A stretch of 64,000 bases of DNA, from assembly GCA_035578175.1 (NCBI GenBank), contig JAQMRL010000006.1:24153506-24217505 (forward strand). Reading direction: 5' to 3'. The notes under the pieces are model-generated. The model was not told the DNA's origin and made no database searches. It worked only from the letters and a program-made list of their open reading frames with translations. Positions 52,600-62,279 of the stretch are shown in pieces. The translations under genes and the position numbers were made by a program. This DNA is from Catonia carolina (Eukaryota > Arthropoda > Insecta > Hemiptera > Achilidae). Within the stretch, counting starts at the first letter, position 1; each line of letters opens with the position of its first letter.

Positions 52600-53405
52600 A
52601 ATTTTCTAAATAGGTACCCGGACTCAACTCTTTGTATGAACTTGAAACTTAAACTACTTCCATTGAGAGAACCTGACACGAACATTTTCATCAAAATCGG
52701 TCAACCGGAAACAGGTAGTTTATTCGTGTCATTTTTCACTTTTTTGAGATTTTCTCAAAAACAGCTCTCACGATTTTTTTTTAAAATCGCCTCATTTACT
52801 ACATTTTTCATGCTCTAAAAGATAGGGTAGGCGCCATGTCTGCTGAAATTTTTGGAAAAGTTGTTTTCTCGTAAAATATTGTTTTTTTTAAGATTTCAAC
52901 TTGGATATGCATTTTAGCGCAAAATTGTATATATAATAAAAGTTGTAGAGAATTTACAATCTACAACTTTTATTTCTAACATTTTTCTTAACGCTAAGTT
53001 TAGCGGTAATTAGCATTTTATGTTTTTTCTCACGAAAACGTGTAAAAAATTGATTTTTTTAAGATTTTAGCCTTAGTATGGATTTCACGACATAAGGATA
53101 TATAATAAAATTTCTAGGAATTAAAAGATCTGCAAATTTTAATTCAGGCATTTTTTCTACAGAGCCTAGTTGAGCGTGAAAAAGTGATTATCCGTATTTT
53201 TAAGCCAAACTGAGGTTGATTTTCATTTTAAGTTTTTCACTCATGATTAAATTAGGTTATGTTTATTGAGGTTAGTTTTTTGTTTATTTCTAATGTTTTA
53301 TTACTAATGTTAGGTTATATTGTTAATTATTTTCATTGACAAGAGAAAGTTGTGTGAGTGTTTCACATAGCAGTTTTAGTTGTAATAAATATTTGTAATT
53401 TTAAA
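52600..53405 (+). repeat. X repeat, uninterrupted copy
   Basis: The order is AAAATCGGTCAACCGGAAAC, TCTCAAAAACAGCTCTCACG, CATGCTCTAAAAGATAGGGT, CGCCATGTCTGCTGAAATTT, then a half ending AACGCTAAGTTTAGCGGTAA and a second similar half ending AGAGCCTAGTTGAGCGTGAA. The distal part is GATTAAATTAGGTTATGTTT and GTTTCACATAGCAG. The two approximately 190-bp halves are degenerate direct repeats. This copy lacks the GT tract. Confidence 0.7.
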
Positions 53406-53409
53406 CTTC

Positions 53410-54345
53410 AGTGTGTTAATTATTTTATTTACCCAGATCCCGAAACGGACCTTGGAGATTAGTGTTACAATACATTAACATGACACGAAGCGTGGAGGTT
53501 GATGGAGTGAGGCCAGTATTGCCGTATTGAATTTTCCCTGTGATTCTTGTACGAATACCTCACACAGCCCACTCACACAAGCTCACAATCGGATTGAAAC
53601 GACAGTATGTATTTATAAATTTTATTCGTTACTGGGTGTGTTATAGTTTAATTTTGATTTTCAGTTTCATTCTGTACGAAGTTTACCTTTGATTATTTAT
53701 TAAAACTGTCCGAAATTGTTACAGGTGTACGTTTTTAGGAGTTTTCTTACTACATGAAACTTCGTTTCATTTTCCTCCCAATTTTCAACTTCTTCTTTTC
53801 CTGACTGAACAGTAGTTCATTTCACCCACACACTTATTAGTTTTTGAACGTTATAAAATTAAAATTTTCTGTTTTAACAGGATCGCCGGAAAACCTTTGA
53901 AGAAACTTGTACTCGATGGAAATTATTAATATCTTACTCCTGTTCTTGCTTTTCTGAGTTCTTTTCCCGGTTCATCTACTATTTCAAACCAGGGCGAGAT
54001 GTAAGGAAATTAAAAAAACCAGGTAAAATAATATAGTTAAATTAGACTTTACTGTAGTTAAACCAAAAGCATTATCATTATCAGCAAAAATAATATTACA
54101 TATAAAAATATTTTCTTTTACAAAATATTGTTATGAGGGTTTTTTCTTTATTACTTTATTTATTTTGCAACTGTATAAGAACAACTAGCAAAAACATTCA
54201 CAACTAAATTAAGAAAAAAAAACAAAAACCAATCGCGTTAATGGCTTTGAGGATGACACCACCCACTGATAGCTCTCCAGGTAACGATAAATGTGTTCAT
54301 TTTTAAATTATGCTTTTGTATACGTAATAATGTTACAGTTGCGTT
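53410..54345. other. Spacer; no gene recognised
   Basis: A moderately GC-balanced piece at about 53440-53610 has no motif. The rest is AT-rich. Confidence 0.4.
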
Positions 54346-54349
54346 AATG

Positions 54350-54785
54350 TATCATGTCTCTACTCCATCGGCGTTTCAGTCATTTTTGTAAGATTCCTGG
54401 TAGGTCCGCAGGATTTATATTACATATAAGGGATTGTTATGATTGTGAAGTTTGTCTCTGAACTTACGGTACAGTTTTAGATAAGTGTCGTTGACGTAAG
54501 GAACGTGTAAGTCATCGTGTAGTGTTCTATTGGATACGTAACTCGGGCAATTAGTAATCATTCGTAAGAATTTACTTTAAAAACTATGTAGTCGTGAAAT
54601 TACTGATGGCTTTGCTGAACGATAAATTTGACTACCATATAGTATATCCAGATCGGTTGAAGCATGGCCTTGTACGTCAAGAGTTTTAAAGCCATGGGTA
54701 GTTTTGACCGCTTGGCTTATAGCCTGTAAAACTGTTTCAGTCTGTTATTTAGTAGTTGCCGCTTTTGGTTGTGAGGGGTATAAAT
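54350..54785 (-). mobile_element. Jockey-like LINE, 3' fragment, inactive
   Basis: The minus strand reads KRQLLNNRLKQFYRL, then RSKLPMALKLLTYKAMLQPI, WIYYMVV, later LIARVTYPIEHY and TETPME near the 3' end. The block KLLxYKAxLxPIWxY is characteristic of the region after the RT in Jockey-clade elements. Several stops occur. A related piece lies at 60.04-60.32 kb on the plus strand. Confidence 0.7.
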
Positions 54786-54789
54786 GCAA

Positions 54790-55470
54790 AACTCACAAAA
54801 TTCTTTTTTTTTATTTTCCGTGAAGAAAAAACTTACTTCTTAATTTTCAACTGACTTCTGAGTTTGATTTTTTTCTGATATTGCAAAATATCTTTAGATT
54901 AGTTTAGACACACACAAACAGCTGTTAGTTACAAAAAAACTTTAAAAAATTCATTGTTATTTTGGATAATGTGAGTTTTGGAGCAAAGTTTAGGATAATG
55001 TAAGTTTTGTTTGAAACTTCTTTGAAAGAAAGTATAAGAAATGCAGTGACTTAGGCTCTTAAAAAACTAAGTTAGTGGAAATAATTTAGCTTTAATAATG
55101 AAGAAAACGTTAAGATAATAATATAAAAAATATTTTTGAAAACTTAAGACGAAAGACTCGTAGACGCACAGTATTCAGCACACTACCAAAATAAAACTCG
55201 CTTTCTCCCCTTGCAGGCTGCTAAGATGAATGTTCTGTTGAAGCGTTATCTTTAGTGGATTCGGATTGTATAAGTTTTAACACAAATAGGCAGTTGGAGA
55301 ATGTGACTTTTAATTCGAATGTTAGATTTGACAGCCCAAAAAATAGGATAAAGTAAGTTTTGTTCCGCATTCTTATGTTTAAATGATGTAGTTCAACATA
55401 ACAAAACAGATGGCGGTGGTAACTCAATTTTCAAAAAGTTTGTATTTTGTGAGTTTTCAGCTATACCCCT
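54790..55470. other. AT-rich spacer
   Basis: A degenerate repetition of TGTGAGTTTTGGAGCAAAGT- and TGTAAGTTTTG-like phrases occurs between 54960 and 55345. The minus frame at 55427-55221 is unassigned. Confidence 0.4.
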
Positions 55471-55476
55471 CATTTC

Positions 55477-55852
55477 TGCCCATAACAGACAGTCGGATTG
55501 TTAAATTATTTACAATCAATCTGTTCGTTGCAGTACTAAAATAAAAAGTTCTGTTTCTTATCACATGGTCAGCCAATTAAATGAATCATTTAAGAACAGA
55601 AGAGGTAGAGGTATAAAATACACTAATCAGAGGTATTTCCTCTGAAAGTAATGTATTCATTGACAAGCCATTCCCTGCGGTGAATAAAGTGAAGGTATCA
55701 TTTGCAGAGTAGATTGTATGTGCTTTTCAGAGGGCCCGGCATGCTGATACGCGTACTTTTTCACTCAGTAGAAGGCATGGTAAACCACCTCACTCCACGT
55801 TTTACTTAGTAAAATTTCTATAGGATCAAACCAGCCTTTTGGCTGATGACGT
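55477..55852 (-). repeat. R repeat copy, near complete
   Basis: It reads as the complement: TGCCCATAACAGACAGTCGG, TCACATGGTCAGCCAATTAA, AGAAGAGGTAGAGGTATAAA, TTTCAGAGGGCCCGGCATGC, TAAACCACCTCACTCCACGT, ending ACCAGCCTTTTGGCTGATGA. Confidence 0.85.
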
Positions 55853-55894
55853 AAACAAACAACACCCGTCATTTATTTATTAGGCTTACTTTAA

Positions 55895-56554
55895 CCCTAT
55901 AGCCGGCAATAAGATTTTTCTAGACCGGCAGAGAATTTCTAGCATTTGGATCACCGAACCGTAAAGAAATCATTAAAAATTCGCTATAAATCACAAACCT
56001 TACATCGTGACGCATCAAAATAACTAGAAAATTTCGGAAAATAGAATAAATACATAATTGAAATTTTAATCTGATAGTTACAGATGCTGAAGCTATTTGA
56101 AAATACTTAATTTTTAGACAAATATTTTTCTAAAATTTCAAATGACACTACTGTTAAAACTTTCTTATGCTCTACTTTTAAATTTTATTACATATGAAAT
56201 GTTACTTATAATGTTTATTAAAAAAAAAAAACTATGTCAAATCTATGTTCAAAACTGAAGGAAATATACACAAAAACAGATCATGTAAACAAAGAAATAA
56301 CCAAATTCAGCTCTAGGATAGCGTGGTTTCAACTGAGAAACACAGGCAGAATATGCAACTAAAACTATTGTATGATACGTAAAAATTTACTTTTACATTA
56401 TTAAACTATTGCACAAAACAGCAACGCTGTCAGTAGATGAATTTAAAACTAAAACGACAACATTGAAATGCTATAAAGCAAATCCGATTTTGCGACGCGA
56501 CCGGTTCAAGAAGCAGTAACATCGTCTCAAAATCGACGATTGCCGGCTCTAGGG
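55895..56554. mobile_element. piggyBac-like MITE (TTAA-flanked, 16-bp TIRs)
   Basis: TTAA flanks at 55891-55894 and 56555-56558. The inverted ends are CCCTA(T/G)AGCCGGCAAT, with 15 of 16 bases matching. The element is 660 bp with no coding frame. A second ACCGGCAGAG phrase follows just inside the left end. The ends are related to, but distinct from, those of the 43.5-kb MITE (CCCTTTATAGG). Confidence 0.85.
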
Positions 56555-56559
56555 TTAAA

Positions 56560-57455
56560 AACATATAATATACGGAACAAAAGAAAACTTCTAAACACAA
56601 AACTTAAGTAATTATATTGGATACTGGGTGACCATTCCTCACTCAATCTAAACAATAAAAATTATAAGCCTACAAATAAATTTTCAAACACACGGGGTAC
56701 AATTAATTATGGGCTCAGAAAATCATTCAAACACTGAATTACTGAATCATTCAATCACTGTAAGTACTTGATGAAAAACTATATAAATTTAGAATCTTTT
56801 ACAATAATTGTATTAACTGTATAAACAACTATTCGACCTTGACCTCATTACAATTTTCACGGTCATTGAAAAACCTTTCACTGTATTCTTTAACAAACAT
56901 TGATGTTGTTTTTATTGACAATTTTATGAAGATATTTTCAGAATGAATCAACAAAAATATAAAATTTTATTGAACGTTTTGTTTCTACTACTTCATTGAA
57001 TGAATAAGGAATTTTCAAAAAAATAAAAATAAAGAACCGTTTGTTCAGTTAAAATAACTTGTCCTTGGTGTGCAAAGAGAATAAGAGAATAAAAACTAAA
57101 CGGGTTGCGTCAGGTACCCGTAACTTAGTGTTTTAGGCTTTTTTATATTTTAAACGGTCATTTCCTTAATAACTATTTTCTTCTATTGTCTTCGAGAAGA
57201 CCACTAATTGATTTCCTTTGAACGACCTCTTCACGCTATTCATCGAATACAGCTAAATCTAAACACTGCTTTATAACGTTTTTATTCTTTACTCTTAGGT
57301 ACTCATTCAGGTTTTCTTGAGATAAAGTCTTTTAAAATACACATGTAATGCCCACCAAATGTTCTGATAAAGCAGCTCTTATTCTGGTACTTAAGTTAGG
57401 TAAAGTTTGGAACTAAATTTGGTAATTTGGTAAAAGTAGATCCGACAGAAATATT
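56560..57455. other. AT-rich spacer
   Basis: No supported feature was found. Confidence 0.4.
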
Positions 57456-57460
57456 TCCAT

Positions 57461-57634
57461 ATGTCAGCCAACCGTAAGTTATGGACTTTTTGTACTATCC
57501 GAGGCGGCGAAAAAACTCATGTTCACTCCCTCACGATGAGGGAAGTAGTGTTGGACTCAATTAAGGCGTCCTCGTCCAGCCTCAAGGAGGCCGCAACCGC
57601 CTACCAACCAAAAATTCGTCGCCTGGTCACTTGA
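57461..57634 (+). other. Small GC-rich open frame (57 codons), unassigned
   Basis: ATG at 57461 to TGA at 57632-57634. It starts MSANRKLWTFCTIRGGEK and contains EVVLDSIKASSSSLKEAATA, followed by YQPKIRRLV. The composition is more coding-like and richer in G and C than the surroundings. There is no known domain or evident intron. It may be a fragment of a transposon ORF1 or of an exon. Function unknown. Confidence 0.3.
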
Positions 57635-57639
57635 TTCGA

Positions 57640-58210
57640 CATCAGCAAAGGAAGTTATGAAAGCTATGGACTTACCGCTAATATAAATATTGCAGGTCAC
57701 CTTCTAATAACTCTTTTAGGTAACCTTACAAACCTAAATTCAAATATCTTGAACTTCCCAAATAAAATTCTGTACCAAAGAGATAAAGAGTGTTAACTCC
57801 AATTTTCACAATATCGAGTTAAAACTGCCTTTAAAATAAGAAAGAAAATCTCTAATGCTTTAATTTTGTGTTTGATGTACAAGGTTTTTTGTAAAATCGT
57901 TTTTGAATGTGTTTTACTGATAGTCAAGTAAATTTTGCTAAAACTTTTGTTGAATTTAGTGTTTTATATGTCTGTTACTAAACAGTAGGCTATTGGTAAA
58001 TTTGATTTTTTTCTCAAACGCATATAAAATGCTGCTTCTTTATAAAAGTAGTGTTAGCACTAGGTATTAACACATAAGGTTTTTTTTCAACTTATTGTAC
58101 ATAAGAGTTAACACTATTGTAGAACGTAAAAAAGTGACAAAACACAGAAAGCCGTTAAGGTTTTAAGTCCTGTTTGGGTGTGAAGTAGTATAGAAGTTAA
58201 CAAAGTTGCT
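57640..58210. other. AT-rich spacer
   Basis: No supported feature was found. Confidence 0.4.
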
Positions 58211-58213
58211 AAT

Positions 58214-58602
58214 TAGGTCAACAGCCGAAAGGCTGGTTAGAACCTCTAGAGGTTTTATTTAGTAAAAACGAGGAGGGAGGTGGTTTACTATTGCCTTCCC
58301 CACTAAGTTTAAAGAGTATGCTTATCAGCAAGCCAGGCGCTCCGCAAAGCACCCACTTTCCATCCTGCAAATGACACCTTCACTTCATTCAAAACAGGGT
58401 CAGGCTGTAAGGTGAAATTCATTACTCTCAGAGGAGATAACTCTGACTAGTGTCTTTTACACCTCTAGCTCTTCTGGTCTTAAATACTTCAGTCATATAA
58501 TTGGCTGACTATGTGATAAGAAACAGAACTTTATTTTGTAGCCCTGGAACAAACATATCGAGTGCAATTAATGTAACACTCCACCTGCCCGTTATGGGCA
58601 AA
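58214..58602 (+). repeat. R repeat copy, near complete
   Basis: Contains AGGTCAACAGCCGAAAGGCT, CCTCTAGAGGTTTTATTTAG, CTTCCCCACTAAGTTTAAAG, TGCAAATGACACCTTCACTT, GAGGAGATAACTCTGACTAG and AACACTCCACCTGCCCGTTA. Confidence 0.85.
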
Positions 58603-58604
58603 AT

Positions 58605-59080
58605 TATGAAAGTTAACAGTTATAAAAATAATAAATTTGCAGAAAAGAAGCATTTTCTGTAGAAACTGGGTGAAAATTTCAAGTTTCTAACACCTACTGA
58701 AATTTTGTTACAATAATGAAAAGATAATACTGCTTCTTATTGGCTCTTCTGAAAAATCACCAAAATGGAATTAACAAATTTTACCTCTCACGTACAAAAT
58801 TATGTTAACAATGTTTGATGGCCTCCGGGCCAGCCCAGTCAGTCAGCTGGTAGTAAGTTGCTATTATTTGTTAAGTAACACAGTTTGGGCAAGCGACTTT
58901 GTATGGTGACCAGCTGACAGCCATCCGTGAACAAACTCTACTGGGGGTCCCTGTTCAAACTCAAGCGCCAAATTCACGTCAAATAATACAGCAAAGCAGC
59001 GATCAAATTGGGTAGTTGTCAATAATGTACAGTTCCCGATAACAAATAAAAGCTAAAAAAAACAATGTTTGAATCTTAAA
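58605..59080. other. Spacer with a fragment of the 44.7-kb MITE
   Basis: TTTGATGGCCTCCGGG near 58817 matches the end region of the palindromic MITE at 44689-45304. A short GTCAGCTGGT/ACCAGCTGAC inverted pair follows (about 58851 and 58909). The rest is unassigned. Confidence 0.45.
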
Positions 59081-59084
59081 TCTC

Positions 59085-59760
59085 AATTATCCAGGCATAA
59101 GTTTTTTCAACCCTAATTTCATTATACTCAAGAAAAATCCCGTTTATTCGTGCATTTTTAATTTTGCTTTGCAATATTCTCAAAAACGATTCTTACTATT
59201 TTCTTTAGAAACGTCATATCAGCTACGATTTTTGTGTTCTACAAGATTGAGTAAGTGTCATGCCTGCTGAAATTCTTGGGGGTCTTTGCACTCTTAGTAA
59301 AAAATGGTTTTGTTACGATTGCGGCCTTAATATGCGTTTTAGGGCAAAAAAATATGAAACACAGTTGTATAAATTAAAATTCTTATAGCTTTAAGGTCAA
59401 AAATATTTTAAAACGCTAAGTTTAGCGTCAATCAGAGGTTTTATGTTTTTTTTTCATTGCAATTGGTAAAAATGAGGTTTTTAAGATTGAATTGCAGCCT
59501 TAGTAAGCATTTACGACAAAAGTGTATTATTATAATCGAAGTTATAGGAAATAAACAACCTACAACTTTCATTCTAAGAATGTTTTCTTCAGAGCCTAGT
59601 TTAGCGTCAGTTACCCTACTGATTTTCCGTATTTTTAATTCCTACCAAGTTTGATTTTCATTTTGCTTGATTCACTCTTGATAAAAATTACCTATATTAT
59701 AAAAATGATCTACAGTTGATCATAAAATATTACAGTTAGGTAGATTATTTTCCAACTCAA
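59085..59760 (+). repeat. X repeat copy, no microsatellite start
   Basis: Contains TATTCTCAAAAACGATTCTT, TTTTTGTGTTCTACAAGATT, GTCATGCCTGCTGAAATTCT, GATTGCGGCCTTAATATGCG, AACGCTAAGTTTAGCGTCAA and AGAGCCTAGTTTAGCGTCAG. The two halves are again similar. A frame at 59457-59654 is incidental. Confidence 0.7.
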
Positions 59761-60039
59761 GGTTAATGTAATATTTTAAATTTTAAATAGTAAGTAAAGA
59801 AAGTAACTTTGTATTTTAATGTTTTTTTTTCTAAAATAATAATATAAAGTAACTAAATAAATAAATAAATATAGATAGATATATTTTTAAAATACAGTTT
59901 GTAAAATCTATATTTAACTACCAACTTTACGCCCTTTTTTGATTCAATTATTGTTTTTCAACTGAAAATTAATCATAATATTTAAGACACAACGTACAGA
60001 GATTCAGTATGAAGTGGTTACCACTCAAGTGTCATTTAC

Positions 60040-60320
60040 ACGTTACGTACATGATAGTCTTAAATTTACTGGGTTTCATGTTACGAATTTGTTGGATAAA
60101 CAAATTTAACTTTGAGAATTAGTAATTAGTCCCAAGAATTTACGTTGGAAACACTGTTTCGTGAAATAACTACATGATACATAGACTATCTAAAACTGTA
60201 CTGTCAGTTCAGAGATAGACATTAACTTAATAATAATTTCTTAACCTGCAATCTAAGTTCTCACGATTTATCAAGAATTCCCCAAAGGCAACTGAAACGC
60301 TGATGGAACAGAGTTATAAT
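60040..60320 (+). mobile_element. Jockey-like LINE, 3' fragment (relative of the 54.4-kb copy)
   Basis: The complement of this stretch aligns with 54361-54590, sharing CATC(A/G)GCGTTTCAGT, TGTCTCTGAACT, GTACAGTTTTAGATA and AAGAATTTAC/GTAAATTCTT blocks. It is heavily diverged and no open frame remains. Confidence 0.5.
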
Positions 60321-60445
60321 AAATTAACACTACACTATTAGACCCTGCCCTGCTTAACTAATTCAACCCGAAATGTAAGTTTAAAATAACTTTATACTTT
60401 TCTCGAATTCTCTCCTTGGGTGCTGTTCCCTAAGGTATTGTTGTT

Positions 60446-60832
60446 GCTAAGCTCATCAGTCGAAAGGCTGATTTGAACTTCTAGAGGCTTTACTAAGTAA
60501 AACAAAAATTAAGGTTGTTTACCGTTGCCTTCCTTACTGAGGTGAAAAGTATGCTTATTATCATACCAAGCCCTCTGAAAAAATCTACTCTCCACCCTGC
60601 AAATGACACCTTCACTTCATCCACGACAGGGTCTTGCTGTAGTCTATAATGAAATTCATTACTCTCAGAGGAGATAACTCTGACTCGTGTCTTTTACACC
60701 TCTACCTCTTCTGTTATTAAATGCTTCAGTCATGTAATTGGCTGACCATGTAATAAGGAAAAGTAATAATTTTTGTAGCCCTGTAACTAGCAGATCGAGT
60801 GCAGAAAATTTAACACTCACCTGCCTAAGGGA
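60446..60832 (+). repeat. R repeat copy
   Basis: Contains GCTCATCAGTCGAAAGGCTG, TTCTAGAGGCTTTACTAAGT, TTGCCTTCCTTACTGAGGTG, AATGACACCTTCACTTCATC, CAGAGGAGATAACTCTGACT and AACACTCACCTGCC. Confidence 0.8.
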
Positions 60833-60904
60833 ATTCTAAGCTACTAAAGAATTTTTTAAATATATTATATGTGTTGCGATCCTATTTGCTAGTTATTGTT
60901 CCAC

Positions 60905-61045
60905 TGTTACACAATTTAAAAAGTCTGGTGTAAAAATTCACACGACTTTAATTTTCCAATGTAAATTATTAAAAAGTAACCTATGTTTGATCGTGAATAA
61001 ACGATGTAAATTAAAAACCTTACTTAATTATAATCATGATTGAAT
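60905..61045 (-). repeat. X repeat, 3' end fragment
   Basis: The plus strand reads AAGTCTGGTGTAAAAATTCA and CACGACTTTAATTTTCCAAT, TAACCTATGTTTGATCGTGA, then AATCATGATTGAATAAAGC. It matches the start of the minus-strand X copy at 32.56 kb. Confidence 0.6.
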
Positions 61046-61049
61046 AAAG

Positions 61050-61900
61050 CTAAATTAAAATCGGCTACTGTTGGACCTTCATAAATCTTGGAAATTTTAT
61101 ATACATTAATAAATTATAAAGAGAAAGGTTAAAGAAAAAGAGAAGACTTCAACAAAACTACTATCACAGCAGCGATAATATAGGTATAGCCCAGAAAAAG
61201 AAAAAAAGCATAAATATAAGATAAAACAAACAAAAATTGTTTACGATGTATACTCTTTGCAGAATGTCTTTTACAACTTTCGGTTTCAACCGATAATTCA
61301 AAATACAGCAGCCAGAGATAAGGGATAATTTACCCAGAAATTTTCTAGTTGTTTCCTAAATGAAGCTCTCAAACATAGTTATTATGTGTTCATTATGAAT
61401 TTGTGAGTTTTTCACGAACGTGGATGGCTTTCTCACCCTCATACAGAGGATATATTTCTAAAATGTGCAAACTGTTGAGTTTTGTCTTGTTTATTCCTAG
61501 TAATAAAGTTATTTAATATACTTCAGTAACAATTTTATTAGTGGTTTTTATGTCATAGACGCAATGCATCTTATATTGACAGTTCTGCGCAATAAGTATT
61601 TAACCCGGAAGCGGTTTCAAATTATAAAAAAATCTAACGTTCAAATTCGTTATTTTAATAACCTACTAAAGTCATTATAGTTAAAAATCGTTTATCACAC
61701 AAATAATCTCACCATCTCACTCTTAAAGACACTGGCACTCAACTACACTGGCAGGCTAAAACGAAGACATCCTAAAGATTCTTTCAAAGCAACAATACAA
61801 CATAACAATTAAATCCATGAAGTTCTCTCATTGGGAGGTTTTCTTCGATCATGACATTTAACAAAGAAAAATTAACTTCTCATTATAATGATTAACTGTT
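61050..61900. other. AT-rich spacer
   Basis: No supported feature was found. Confidence 0.4.
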
Positions 61901-61903
61901 CAA

Positions 61904-62279
61904 ACAGACAGGTGAAGTGTCAAATTATATACACTCAATCTGTTCGTTGCAGGGCTAAATAAATAGTTCTGTTTCTAATCACATGGTCAGCCAATTAACT
62001 AACTGATTCATTTAACAACAGAAGAGGTAGAGGTGTAAAATACACTAATCAGAGTTGTCTCCTCTGAAAGTAATAAATTTCATTATACAGCCAGACCCTG
62101 TGGTAAATGAAGTAAAGGTGTCATTTCCAGAGTGGAAAATATGTGCTTTTAAGAGGGCCCGGTATGCCGATAAGCATATTTTTTCACTCAGTAAGAAAAG
62201 CAATGGTAAACCACCTAACTCCTCGTTTTTACTCAATAAAACCTCTAGAGGTTCAAACCAGCCTTTCGGCTGATGAGTT
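61904..62279 (-). repeat. R repeat copy, near complete
   Basis: The complement reads ACAGACAGGTGAAGTGTCAA, CAATCTGTTCGTTGCAGGGC, AACAGAAGAGGTAGAGGTGT, AGAGGGCCCGGTATGCCGAT, ending ACCAGCCTTTCGGCTGATGA. Frames of 72-79 codons on both strands (62055-62273 plus, 62284-62045 minus) run through it because R has few stops. They should not be taken as genes. Confidence 0.85.
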
